Positions 45,942 to 53,891 of a DNA stretch of 64,000 nucleotides are shown in pieces. The position numbers and the translations under genes were made by a program. Source of the DNA: an uncultured Lacinutrix sp. (GTDB taxonomy: Bacteria > Bacteroidota > Bacteroidia > Flavobacteriales > Flavobacteriaceae); NCBI RefSeq assembly GCF_947500325.1, contig NZ_CANMRQ010000011.1:56189-120188 (forward strand). The letters are read 5' to 3'. The notes beneath the pieces are model-generated. The model saw nothing but the letters and a program-made list of their open reading frames with translations. It was not told the origin of the DNA and did not search any database. Within the stretch, counting starts at the first letter, position 1. The number at the start of each line of letters is the position of its first letter.

Positions 45942-45959
45942 TTGAAATGAACGTTTCAA
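45942..45959. promoter_or_regulatory. TetR-type operator before the repressor gene
   Basis: TTGAAATgaacGTTTCAA, same 7-4-7 layout as 45321-45338 and identical right arm, six bases upstream of the repressor start codon. Confidence 0.75.
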
Positions 45960-46004
45960 AATTAGTGTAATTATTAATATCTAAATGTTAAAATAATAAT
46001 AAAT

Positions 46005-46421
46005 TTAAACAGCTTTTAGCATTTCTGGAGTTTCAAACAATTGAATATTGCTCTGTAAACGCTGTATTACTATATTCATCATACGTTTATTTAGTGCAGA
46101 AGAATTTTCAATATATATACTATATTCATTTGTTGTAAATTGTCCAATAACCATCCCTTTTAAAGAATTTCTAAATTTTATGTCTTTATGTATGGCATTG
46201 TCTATATAGTGTTGTCTCCTTTCTAAGGTTAATTCATAAAACACATTTTTGTGCTTTTTAATATAATTTCTAAATACTTCAATAAATAAATCGTTTTGAA
46301 GTTTAATAATTGGTCGTAAGGTTATATTCTGAAAACGTTCATCTTTACTCATATTATCAGAAATTCTTATCGAAGAAATAATTGGCCTAATGGCTAATAA
46401 ATGTTGATCTCTAGCACTCAT
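46005..46421 (-). CDS. conserved hypothetical protein
   Basis: A 138-residue soluble, basic protein (RFQNITLRPIIKLQNDLFIEVFRNYIKKHK, shown here in part; then DIKFRNSLKGMVIGQFT and a helical C-terminus). It has the look of a single-copy flavobacterial protein. No glyoxalase metal-binding motif is present, so that label, which I recall for relatives, is not supported. Function unknown. Confidence 0.65.
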   Translation of the reverse strand: MSARDQHLLAIRPIISSIRISDNMSKDERFQNITLRPIIKLQNDLFIEVFRNYIKKHKNVFYELTLERRQHYIDNAIHKDIKFRNSLKGMVIGQFTTNEYSIYIENSSALNKRMMNIVIQRLQSNIQLFETPEMLKAV

Positions 46422-46527
46422 ATTTGTAGGGTTTTAATAAAAATAGACATAAAGTCCGTTTAAAATTTTCATTAAGAATTTACTTGTTAACTGTGTTATG
46501 AACATATATCTTTATATAAAAAAAGAA

Positions 46528-47433
46528 ATGAAATTTGGTAGCGTAGACAATCCAGAACTAATAGATTTTACATTTCCTAAGGATCATAAAGAAACTAAAC
46601 GTGTTTTAAATTTAGTAAAAGACGATAATATACCAGATATATATGTAGGTTGTGCTAAATGGAATAGGGCAGATTTAAAAGGGTTTTATCCAAGAGGTAC
46701 TAAAGACGAATTGATATATTATGCGTCTCAGTTTAATGCTATTGAATTGAATGCAACATTTTACCGTATTTTTCCGCCAGAGCAATTTGCAAAGTGGTAT
46801 GAAAAAACGCCAGCTAATTTTAAATTTTTTCCTAAACTTAATCAAGAGATAAGTCATTGGAAAAGATTGCAGGACACAAAAGAAGTAGTTGAAAACTATT
46901 TATATTCTGCTGTTAATTTAAAAGAAAAACTGGGAACTATCTTTTTGCAAATGCATAGTAATTTTGCTCCTAAAGATTTTAATAGAGTTGTAGAGTTTAT
47001 TGAAAGTTGGCCAAAAGAAATACCATTAGCTGTCGAGTTTAGACATACTAATTGGTATAATGATGAAAGTGTTGCTAATGAGTTGTACGATTTATTAGAA
47101 AAAAATAATATCTCTAATATTATTGTTGATACAGCAGGCAGAAGAGATATTATGCATATGCGTTTAACAAATAGCACTGCTTTTGTACGTTATGTAGGCG
47201 CTAACCATCCAAGTGATTATTCTAGATTAGATGATTGGGTCTTGCGTTTAAAAGAATGGAAAGACAGTGGTATTAAAGAAATTAATTTCTTTATTCACCA
47301 AAATATTGAAAAAGAATCACCTTTGCTTTCGGCTTATTTTATAAAGAAATTAAACGCTGAATTAGATTGCAATTTAAAAGTACCGAAAGAAGACGATGAG
47401 AAAAACAATAATGTACAACAAAACTTATTTTAA
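46528..47433 (+). CDS. DUF72 family protein
   Basis: About 301 residues with the DUF72 TIM-barrel features: YVGCAKWNRADLKGFYP, YASQFNAIELNATFYRIFP, FKFFPKLNQEISH, and IPLAVEFRHTNWY. Function across the family is unproven. The start at 46528 (MKFGSVDNPEL) is chosen; an in-frame ATG at 46498 would add ten residues (MNIYLYIKKE). The thioesterase gene follows after three bases. Confidence 0.88.
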   Translation: MKFGSVDNPELIDFTFPKDHKETKRVLNLVKDDNIPDIYVGCAKWNRADLKGFYPRGTKDELIYYASQFNAIELNATFYRIFPPEQFAKWYEKTPANFKFFPKLNQEISHWKRLQDTKEVVENYLYSAVNLKEKLGTIFLQMHSNFAPKDFNRVVEFIESWPKEIPLAVEFRHTNWYNDESVANELYDLLEKNNISNIIVDTAGRRDIMHMRLTNSTAFVRYVGANHPSDYSRLDDWVLRLKEWKDSGIKEINFFIHQNIEKESPLLSAYFIKKLNAELDCNLKVPKEDDEKNNNVQQNLF

Positions 47434-47436
47434 TAT

Positions 47437-47823
47437 ATGAGATTTCACACAAGAAAATGGGTAAAACCGGAAGATTTAAACCCAAATGGGACATTATTTG
47501 GAGGTAGATTGTTAGAATGGATAGATGAAGAAGCTGCTTTATATACTATTGTACAATTAGATAACCCTAAAATTGTCACTAAGTATATGTCTGAAATTAA
47601 CTTTACAAGTAAGGCTGTGAAAGGAGATATTGTTGAAATAGGAATGGAGGTTAAAGCATTTGGAAATAGTTCATTAACACTTAAATGTGAAGTTAGAAAT
47701 ATGATGACTAGAGAAACAATTATTACTGTAGACAATATTATTATGGTTAATTTAGGCGTTAATGGAAAACCTGAAGCTCATGGTAAAACTAAAATTGAAT
47801 ATGTGAAAGATCGTTTAAAATAG
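47437..47823 (+). CDS. acyl-CoA thioesterase, hotdog fold
   Basis: A 128-residue thioesterase of the YciA/BACH type: HTRKWVKPEDLNPNGTLFGGRLLEWIDEEA, of which the N-P-G-T-LFGG-LL-WIDE motif carries the catalytic Asp/Glu region (text split here: LNPNGTLFGG, then LLEWIDEEA). It hydrolyses acyl-CoA in the cytoplasm, and substrate length is not evident. It is co-transcribed with the DUF72 gene. Confidence 0.88.
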   Translation: MRFHTRKWVKPEDLNPNGTLFGGRLLEWIDEEAALYTIVQLDNPKIVTKYMSEINFTSKAVKGDIVEIGMEVKAFGNSSLTLKCEVRNMMTRETIITVDNIIMVNLGVNGKPEAHGKTKIEYVKDRLK

Positions 47824-48129
47824 GTTTTTAATGTTCAATATTTTTATAGCGAGTTAATTTACTTTTCTAAAGCTATTATAAAGGTATTGTTACAACAAGT
47901 AAATAACTGTTTGTGACTTAATTTTCTTTTTCTTCTATAAGTTTTAGTAGCTTATATATTTCTAGTATAAATTAAGAGAAACAATTTTTAAAACGGTATT
48001 ATGTTTTGAATATGACTGTAGTTATTTTTTTTATAAAAGGAACTACAGTCATATTATAAAATAACCTATGATCTAAATGTGTAAAGCTTAGGTTTGCTTT
48101 TAAAATATTCAATCATACGGTATAATTAT
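47824..48129. other. intergenic region with a 15-bp inverted repeat
   Basis: 306 bases between the thioesterase gene and the peptide genes that read towards it. No coding frame of note. It holds the hairpin at 48009-48055, listed separately. Base content is AT-rich like the flanks. Confidence 0.55.
48009..48055. repeat. perfect 15-bp inverted repeat
   Basis: AATATGACTGTAGTT (48009-48023) and AACTACAGTCATATT (48041-48055) are perfect complements with a 17-base loop rich in T/A. It lies 75 bases past the stop of the second peptide gene and may end or protect its RNA. There is no T-run right after it on the minus strand, and on the plus strand ATAAAA follows. Confidence 0.65.
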
Positions 48130-48366
48130 TTACCTTGGATTAGGAGTACTAAGGCACATATCTGTACAACCCATTGGTCCAGAGCTAAAGCAAGGGTTCC
48201 AAGTAGGGCAGTCACCACTCATAAAATTATTTAAAGCTATTTCTCTACACTCTGCTTCATATCCTGCAGTGTTATTAAAACAGTAGTTAGGTACTTGACC
48301 TCCATTAATTAATTTTTGTTCTGCTTTGTTTAAAACTTTTCCTAAGTTTAAAATTGATTTTTTCAT
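48130..48366 (-). CDS. double-glycine leader peptide precursor, six-Cys core
   Basis: A 78-residue precursor. The leader MKKSILNLGKVLNKAEQKL ends in INGG (residues 20-23). The predicted core of 55 residues (from QVPNYCFNN) has six Cys, fits three disulfides, and ends STPNPR. ATG at 48366 is chosen since it matches the neighbour's leader start; an in-frame ATG 27 bases upstream is unlikely. The leader is nearly identical to that at 48384-48557, while the core is unrelated. A bacteriocin-like RiPP or secreted disulfide peptide is inferred. Confidence 0.75.
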   Translation of the reverse strand: MKKSILNLGKVLNKAEQKLINGGQVPNYCFNNTAGYEAECREIALNNFMSGDCPTWNPCFSSGPMGCTDMCLSTPNPR

Positions 48367-48383
48367 TTTTTTATAATTAAAGA

Positions 48384-48557
48384 TTAACAACATTTAAAGT
48401 AATTACTATCTGGTTGGCCTTCTGGATCCCAGCCGTTTGCACAAGTTGTTTCATTCCAGCCCAGTTCTTCACAAGACATTCCCATACCGCCACCATTAAT
48501 GGCTTTTTGTTCTGCTTTATTTAAAGTTTTTCCTAAGTTTAAAATTGATTTTTTCAT
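48384..48557 (-). CDS. double-glycine leader peptide precursor, four-Cys core
   Basis: A 57-residue precursor, too short for most gene finders. Leader MKKSILNLGKTLNKAEQKA ends in INGG (residues 20-23). The core of 34 residues starts GMGMSCEELGW and ends NYFKCC, with four Cys (29, 39, 56, 57), acidic Glu/Asp residues and three Trp/Tyr aromatics. It lies 17 bases upstream of the six-Cys peptide gene in transcription order, and 143 bases downstream of the VKOR-thioredoxin fusion gene. The first 27 bases of the two peptide genes are identical. Confidence 0.75.
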   Translation of the reverse strand: MKKSILNLGKTLNKAEQKAINGGGMGMSCEELGWNETTCANGWDPEGQPDSNYFKCC

Positions 48558-48700
48558 TTCTACGTATTTTAATTAATTTAATTCCTTGATTATTTTAAGA
48601 CATTCAAGAATTATGTCTATTCCTCGCGAGAGAATACTTTTATGTTTTTAGAGTTTAAAAAACTATAAATCACATGTTGTGTAAATGTGAATATGTTTGT
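48558..48700 (-). promoter_or_regulatory. region upstream of the peptide genes
   Basis: 143 bases between the fusion-gene stop and the first peptide gene. It contains TGTCTATTC (48614-48622), the half-site of the palindrome at 50458-50477 in front of the divergent regulator, and an imperfect inverted repeat AATTCCTTGA/TCAAGAATT (about 48580-48612). A peptide-specific promoter here is plausible but no clear -7/-33 pair is seen. Confidence 0.4.
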
Positions 48701-50308
48701 TTAAGTTGTTTGTGTCTTTTTAACCGGAATTAAAGTTTGATTGTACTTTTCTTCTAATTCTTCAATAAAGAAGATTAAATCAGTTCTATTGTATTCTTTG
48801 GGAAAAGCCTGACCATTTATCAAAATCTCAGGAGTAAAATTGATAGTGTTATTTTTACACCAAATTCCTTCTTTTTTTAATTCCGACATGAAAATGATTT
48901 TATTTTCTCCCCACTTTTTTAACCATGTAATAGTATTTCCATTTTTATAAATATCATTCATTGCTTGTAAGCAGTGTTGCTCTCCCTTTTCTTTATATAT
49001 TTCAAGTAGTCTACTTGTGACTTTTAAGAGATCGGTATTTTCATTTTTCACATTAACATTAAAGCGAATTTTTATGTTCACTTTGTCATGATATTTATGT
49101 AATATGTTATTTATTTGTTTGTGAACTGGTTTACAATGTCCACAAAAAGGATTCGTGATTAGTACGATTTCTAAATTAGAACTTCGGTTCCCAAAAACAA
49201 TTTCTTCTGCATCGTTAATAGTAGTGCTTACTTGAGATGATTTCTGTAATAAGTTTTCAAATAATGCAAAATTTCTTTTAAATTTTACATTCTCAATTTG
49301 TTCTTTTTTTAACTTATTAATACTTGTAAGCATAGGTTTAATATAACTCCAAACTAAATAGACACTTATAGTCGTTAATCCAAAAACTAAAAAATCATTT
49401 ATTACAAAATCACTTATAAAAGTATTTGCTATTATTAGAGTCGTGACTTGTAACCATAATACACCAACTATAACTAAACATAAAGGGCACCATTTTTTTA
49501 CAATAGCATATTGATAATATATTGAATATAAGGTTACAGGTATTGTTAGTAAGTTTATAGAAAAAGAAATTACGGGATTAGAAATTTGAAAGCAAGTTAG
49601 TAAGGTTAAGCTTGCAAAATAGAGTATACTAAAATCACTTAATTTATAATCTTTAATAATTTTAGAACCATTCGAAGTCAACACTGCATCACAATCTTTT
49701 TTCTCATCTGCACCTGAACAAAAAGCATCTCCAATTGAAGTTTGTAGTCCTAATTCTTGTTTAACAATAGCAATACTTGTTATAAGACCAATAATTGATA
49801 ATCCTAAATGAAAAATAGTAGCTGTTCCTATTGAAGCTAAATTGTTAAATATTAAAAATAAAGAGAGTATAGAAATAAAAATAAACCCTAGATGTTTAAA
49901 AATATTTCTATTAGATGATTTTTCTTCATTAGTAAGTTTTTTTTCTACAGCTACAATAATACCTGTGAATTTATTTAAAAACTCTTTAGTTGTTATTACT
50001 TGTTTTTTACTTTCTGTATTAAAAATATAATATTCTAGATTCTTTTTTTCTACTAGAGTTAAGGATTGCCCTTTATTTGTGTTTATTTGGGCAATAAAGT
50101 AGTTTGGTAGTTGCAATAATGTATCAACATTTACTGGTACATCTGCTGCTATGTTTTCTATATTAAAATGGTCTAAAACACCAGTTATAGCATGTAAACT
50201 AGGGTAAGATGGATGGCTTTGAATCTGGAACGATAATTCTTTTTTATCAAAAGGAATTTGATTTTTTTTCAGAAGCTTTTCTAATATGCTTACTAATGTG
50301 TTTTCCAT
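48701..50308 (-). CDS. C39-like / VKOR / thioredoxin fusion membrane protein
   Basis: A 535-residue protein with three parts. Residues 1-122 resemble a peptidase C39-like domain (HPSYPSLHAITGVLDHFNI, NYFIAQIN, LTLVEKK, EFLNKFTGIIVAVE) but have no catalytic Cys or His, so it probably binds rather than cuts leaders. Residues 135-326 are membrane helices of a VKOR domain with the Cys pair C197/C206 (CSGADEKKDC) and active site WCPLC (C274, C277). Residues 370-530 are a thioredoxin/DsbA-like domain with CGHC (389-392). VKOR passes electrons from thioredoxin-like partners to quinones, so the whole is a self-contained disulfide-forming machine. The Cys-rich peptides directly downstream are likely clients. 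Confidence 0.82.
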   Translation of the reverse strand: MENTLVSILEKLLKKNQIPFDKKELSFQIQSHPSYPSLHAITGVLDHFNIENIAADVPVNVDTLLQLPNYFIAQINTNKGQSLTLVEKKNLEYYIFNTESKKQVITTKEFLNKFTGIIVAVEKKLTNEEKSSNRNIFKHLGFIFISILSLFLIFNNLASIGTATIFHLGLSIIGLITSIAIVKQELGLQTSIGDAFCSGADEKKDCDAVLTSNGSKIIKDYKLSDFSILYFASLTLLTCFQISNPVISFSINLLTIPVTLYSIYYQYAIVKKWCPLCLVIVGVLWLQVTTLIIANTFISDFVINDFLVFGLTTISVYLVWSYIKPMLTSINKLKKEQIENVKFKRNFALFENLLQKSSQVSTTINDAEEIVFGNRSSNLEIVLITNPFCGHCKPVHKQINNILHKYHDKVNIKIRFNVNVKNENTDLLKVTSRLLEIYKEKGEQHCLQAMNDIYKNGNTITWLKKWGENKIIFMSELKKEGIWCKNNTINFTPEILINGQAFPKEYNRTDLIFFIEELEEKYNQTLIPVKKTQTT

Positions 50309-50457
50309 ATAGGGATAGAATTATCAATCTTTATTTATAATTTTCAACTAGATGGTTATTACATGAATATTTTTTTTGGGCTCAAACTTTAATAACACTT
50401 ATTCCGGTATTCAAAACAAATCTATTTCGTCTTGATTGATAATGAAAGAGACAGTAA

Positions 50458-50497
50458 TGTCTATTCATAAATAGACATAGGAAAAAGAATGTCTATT
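50458..50497. promoter_or_regulatory. operator-like TGTCTATT palindrome
   Basis: TGTCTATTcataAATAGACA (50458-50477) is a perfect 8-bp inverted repeat, and a further TGTCTATT half-site lies at 50490-50497. It sits between the divergent fusion gene and the regulator gene. A related half-site occurs at 48614-48622 before the peptides. It probably binds a regulator, possibly the AraC-type protein encoded next to it. Confidence 0.6.
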
Positions 50498-50577
50498 TAT
50501 AAATCAACATGATGTTTTTTTACTTATTGATGCATCATTTGTTGTACTTTTATACTAAAAAATACAGTTTTGCTTAT

Positions 50578-52272
50578 ATGAAATTAACGTTCTTCGCTTT
50601 CCTTTTCTTTTTTTTGGGATATTCTCAAAAAAATGAATCTTTTAAGCTCCCTTGGCATAAAAAAGTGCTAGAATTTTATAGAGTTAATAATGATAGTGCT
50701 ATTTTTTATTCTAAGAAAATGCAAATGCATGCTAATTCTCCTTGTGAACAAATGTATGCTTTAGCATATGAGGCTAATAGTATATATTTTAAAAGGGAAT
50801 GTGACTCTTCAAAAAAACTGAGTTTGAGAACATTAAGTAAGATAGAGCAGCAAGCATCAATATTAAGTGATAGTTGTTATTTTTTTTTAAAATATAATGT
50901 TTTAGGAAGAATTGTATATGCTGAAAAATGTTTAGGAAATTATCATAAAGCTTTAGAATACATTTCTAAATGTAGAGTCTTAAATGAGCATTATAGTCAA
51001 TATTCTAAAAACCATGAACTGGTGCTTAACTATAAATCTGCATTAATCTATATTAAACTTGGACAATATAAAAAGGCTATAGCATTGCTTAATAAGATTA
51101 AGAGCTTTCCACACGAAGCTTATAATAAATTAACACATTCATCCATATATGTAGCTTTAGGGGATTCATATTTAAAATTTTATGAAAAATATTTAAATAA
51201 AAGTTTTTTAGATTCAGCAAGAGTATATTATAAAAAACATTACGAATTATCAACACAAATTGAATCACAAGTTAAGTATACCCAAAAGTTATACAACATA
51301 AAAAAAGGAATCATATCATCATATAATAGTCGATATGATTCTTCCTTATACTATTTAAGAAAAGCAAAGAGTATAAATCTTATTGAACAAAAGCATTTTA
51401 CCAATCAGGAGATAGATTTTTATATGTCTGAAGCCTTCCATAACTTAAATAAGTTTGATTCTTCAATTTACTATGCAAATCAATTTCTTAAAAAATATAA
51501 TAATTATCCTGGAAATAATAATTTGCTGTTAAAAACACATAACATATTAGCTTCTTCTTTTAATGAAAACAAACAATACAATAAAGCTTATGAACATTCT
51601 TCCATTGCTTTAGATGAATTTAAGAAGATAGGGCGGTTAAAAGTGAATGGAATAGAAAAGTTAAACCTTATTAATTTAAAAAAAATACATAATGAAAATC
51701 AAGTATTTTTAAATAAAAAGAATATTAAATGGGGTGTTTACAAAGTGTTGTTAACTCTTCTTGTTATTGTTTTACTAGTTTTTATATATCGCAACTATAT
51801 ATATAAGAAAATGATTAAAAGCAACAATTTATTGAGTGTTACTAACGAATTAATAGTTAAGAAAGACCTTATAAAAGGTATAGGACAATCTAAAATTAGT
51901 ATTAATGAAGATATTGTACATAAAATTATCAAAGGATTAGAACAACTTGAAAAAGAAAAAGAGTTTCTAAATGACGATTTTAATTTACCATATATAGCAA
52001 AAAAGTTGAACAGCAATACATCATATGTTTCGAAAGTTATTAATCATTATAGAGGGAAATCTTTCAAACAGTATATCAATAACTTGAGAATTGAATATAT
52101 TATGAAGGAATTGAAGGAAAAACCATCTCTTAGAAAATTTTCTATAGATGCTATTTCTAAAGATTTAGGGTATTCAAATGCTTCTTCCTTTTCAAAGATA
52201 TTTAAAAAAAACACAGGTGTTAACCCTTCTGATTTTATTAAAGAATTAAATAAAAATGATAATAAAGCTTAG
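50578..52272 (+). CDS. TPR protein with C-terminal AraC-type HTH
   Basis: About 564 residues. A hydrophobic N-terminus (MKLTFFAFLFFFLGYSQ) resembles a signal peptide, followed by tetratricopeptide-type helical repeats (about 40-360) facing the periplasm. A membrane helix (VYKVLLTLLVIVLLVFIYRN) leads to a cytoplasmic AraC HTH pair (LPYIAKKLNSNTSYVSKVIN and IDAISKDLGYSNASSFSKIFKKN). This is a one-component membrane sensor-regulator common in Bacteroidota. ATG at 50578 is preferred because it starts the signal peptide; an upstream in-frame ATG at 50509 adds a less likely tail. It is divergent from the VKOR fusion. Confidence 0.85.
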   Translation: MKLTFFAFLFFFLGYSQKNESFKLPWHKKVLEFYRVNNDSAIFYSKKMQMHANSPCEQMYALAYEANSIYFKRECDSSKKLSLRTLSKIEQQASILSDSCYFFLKYNVLGRIVYAEKCLGNYHKALEYISKCRVLNEHYSQYSKNHELVLNYKSALIYIKLGQYKKAIALLNKIKSFPHEAYNKLTHSSIYVALGDSYLKFYEKYLNKSFLDSARVYYKKHYELSTQIESQVKYTQKLYNIKKGIISSYNSRYDSSLYYLRKAKSINLIEQKHFTNQEIDFYMSEAFHNLNKFDSSIYYANQFLKKYNNYPGNNNLLLKTHNILASSFNENKQYNKAYEHSSIALDEFKKIGRLKVNGIEKLNLINLKKIHNENQVFLNKKNIKWGVYKVLLTLLVIVLLVFIYRNYIYKKMIKSNNLLSVTNELIVKKDLIKGIGQSKISINEDIVHKIIKGLEQLEKEKEFLNDDFNLPYIAKKLNSNTSYVSKVINHYRGKSFKQYINNLRIEYIMKELKEKPSLRKFSIDAISKDLGYSNASSFSKIFKKNTGVNPSDFIKELNKNDNKA

Positions 52273-52279
52273 TGAAACG

Positions 52280-53506
52280 CTATTCTGCTAAAAGCTCTTG
52301 TATTCTTTGTTCTAAAGCCTTTCCAGAAATATTTTCACTTGCTATGCGTCCTTTTTTATCAATTAATAATTTAAAAGGAATAGATTCAACACCATAACGA
52401 AACGCTAATATTTTATTTTTATCAATAACATGATAATCCCAAGTTAAATTATCACTATTAATAGCGTTAAGCCATTCAGATTCTCCTTTATCTTCACTAA
52501 CACTTAATATTTCAAAACCTTGATTTTTATATTTTTGATGTAATATTACTAGATTTGGGTTTGTTGCCCTACAAGGTGCGCACCAACTTGCCCAAAAATC
52601 AACTAATATTACTTTTCCTTTAGGTATAGAATTGAGGGATATAGATTCTCCATATGGATTTAAACCATTAATTTTATAAGCCAATGGTCTATAGTCTCCT
52701 TTATAATTTTCTGAAACTTTTTTTATTGCCACTACAGGTAATCTTTCTTTAATTTTTGATTCTTTTCCTTTAATTAAAGAATCTATCGAACTGGCAAAAG
52801 ATAAAGCTTTAATATCTTGAGATAAACCACTATATAACTCCCTTAAAGTTTTAGAACTATAGGTTTTAATATTGTCTTTTATTAATATTAAAGATAAATA
52901 GGAATTGGGATGTTTATTTATAAAAGATCTTATATAGTTATTTTGTTTTGAAAAAAGTTCTAATCGTTCTTTTCTCAGTTTTTTAATGTTTTCTGAAGAA
53001 AAGTTGCCTTTTAAATTATAATAAAGTGACATGCCTTTGTCTTTAAAAGTAGTCATTTGAGAAGTATATTCACGATATTCTTTTTGAATGGTAGAATTAG
53101 AGTATGCAGTTGAAAAGTCTATTCGACGATTCAAAAAGACATGAATTCTAGAATTATCTACTAAAAGAGGATAGCCTTTGTTCTTATTTTTTATTTGAGA
53201 AACACGATACATTTTTGGTGTTTCAATTCGACCTTTAAAGTTAAATTTAGAATTATAAACAATAGTAGAATCTGCTAATTTGTATGAGCCATTTTTAGTT
53301 TCAAATAAAAATATTTTAGTGTTATCAGGAGTAAATGAAATTCCACTAATTAAAAAAGTATTTGCTTCTAATTTATGCTCTTTAGAGTCGTCTTTAAGAA
53401 TAGCTTTATTGTCTATAATTGGTACTTGTTTGGTCTTAGATAATTGGTCACAACCAAAAAAAGAAAAGCTAAAAAAAAGTAATAATAGATGAATTTGTTT
53501 ATACAT
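52280..53506 (-). CDS. TlpA-type thioredoxin lipoprotein with DUF4369-like domain
   Basis: A 408-residue lipoprotein (lipobox FFGC, Cys19). The N-terminal part (about 45-140) resembles DUF4369 (ISGISFTPDNTKIFLFE, NSKFNFKGRIETP), the C-terminal part (about 280-408) is a TlpA/ResA-like thioredoxin with WCAPC (308-312) and cis-Pro in SIPFKLL. It probably reduces or isomerises disulfides in the periplasm. It converges on the TPR-AraC gene with a seven-base gap and may belong to the peptide locus. Confidence 0.85.
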   Translation of the reverse strand: MYKQIHLLLLFFSFSFFGCDQLSKTKQVPIIDNKAILKDDSKEHKLEANTFLISGISFTPDNTKIFLFETKNGSYKLADSTIVYNSKFNFKGRIETPKMYRVSQIKNKNKGYPLLVDNSRIHVFLNRRIDFSTAYSNSTIQKEYREYTSQMTTFKDKGMSLYYNLKGNFSSENIKKLRKERLELFSKQNNYIRSFINKHPNSYLSLILIKDNIKTYSSKTLRELYSGLSQDIKALSFASSIDSLIKGKESKIKERLPVVAIKKVSENYKGDYRPLAYKINGLNPYGESISLNSIPKGKVILVDFWASWCAPCRATNPNLVILHQKYKNQGFEILSVSEDKGESEWLNAINSDNLTWDYHVIDKNKILAFRYGVESIPFKLLIDKKGRIASENISGKALEQRIQELLAE

Positions 53507-53507
53507 G

Positions 53508-53529
53508 TATAGTGTATTATAACACTATA
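53508..53529. promoter_or_regulatory. inverted repeat at the TlpA-type gene start
   Basis: Perfect arms TATAGTGT (53508-53515) and ACACTATA (53522-53529) with a six-base ATTATA spacer, directly upstream of the start codon. It may be an operator or a translation-controlling hairpin. No matching copy is seen near the other genes. Confidence 0.45.
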
Positions 53530-53604
53530 TTACAATTTTTTAAAGTTAGATATTTATCAACTGTATTTTTTTGTTAACATGAAATAAACAACTCATTTAA
53601 GTTA

Positions 53605-53886
53605 TTATGATAATGGTTTGAGGTATTTACTATCTACATAAAAAGTGCCAAAAGGAATAAGAGAACCTAATAAGATAATAATAAAAGTTTTTGTATCCCA
53701 TTTGTATGTAGATCGTAAAAATACAGCTAAAGCTATATAGGCTACAAATAATAAACCATGAGGCATACCTAATAATTCTACATATTCATCACTTCCTGAT
53801 GGTATACGCTTGTATATTGAAGCAGCCATTAATAGGAGATAAGATACACCTTCTAAAAAGGCTACGATTCTAAAAGTCTTTAACAT
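53605..53886 (-). CDS. DUF3817 family membrane protein
   Basis: A 93-residue protein with three hydrophobic segments and the family pattern FRIVAFLEGVSYLLLMAASIYKR, GMPHGLLFVAYIALAVFL and GSLIPFGTFYVD. Function unknown for the family. It lies five bases downstream of the haloperoxidase-type gene, so the two are co-transcribed. Confidence 0.88.
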   Translation of the reverse strand: MLKTFRIVAFLEGVSYLLLMAASIYKRIPSGSDEYVELLGMPHGLLFVAYIALAVFLRSTYKWDTKTFIIILLGSLIPFGTFYVDSKYLKPLS

Positions 53887-53891
53887 TGATA

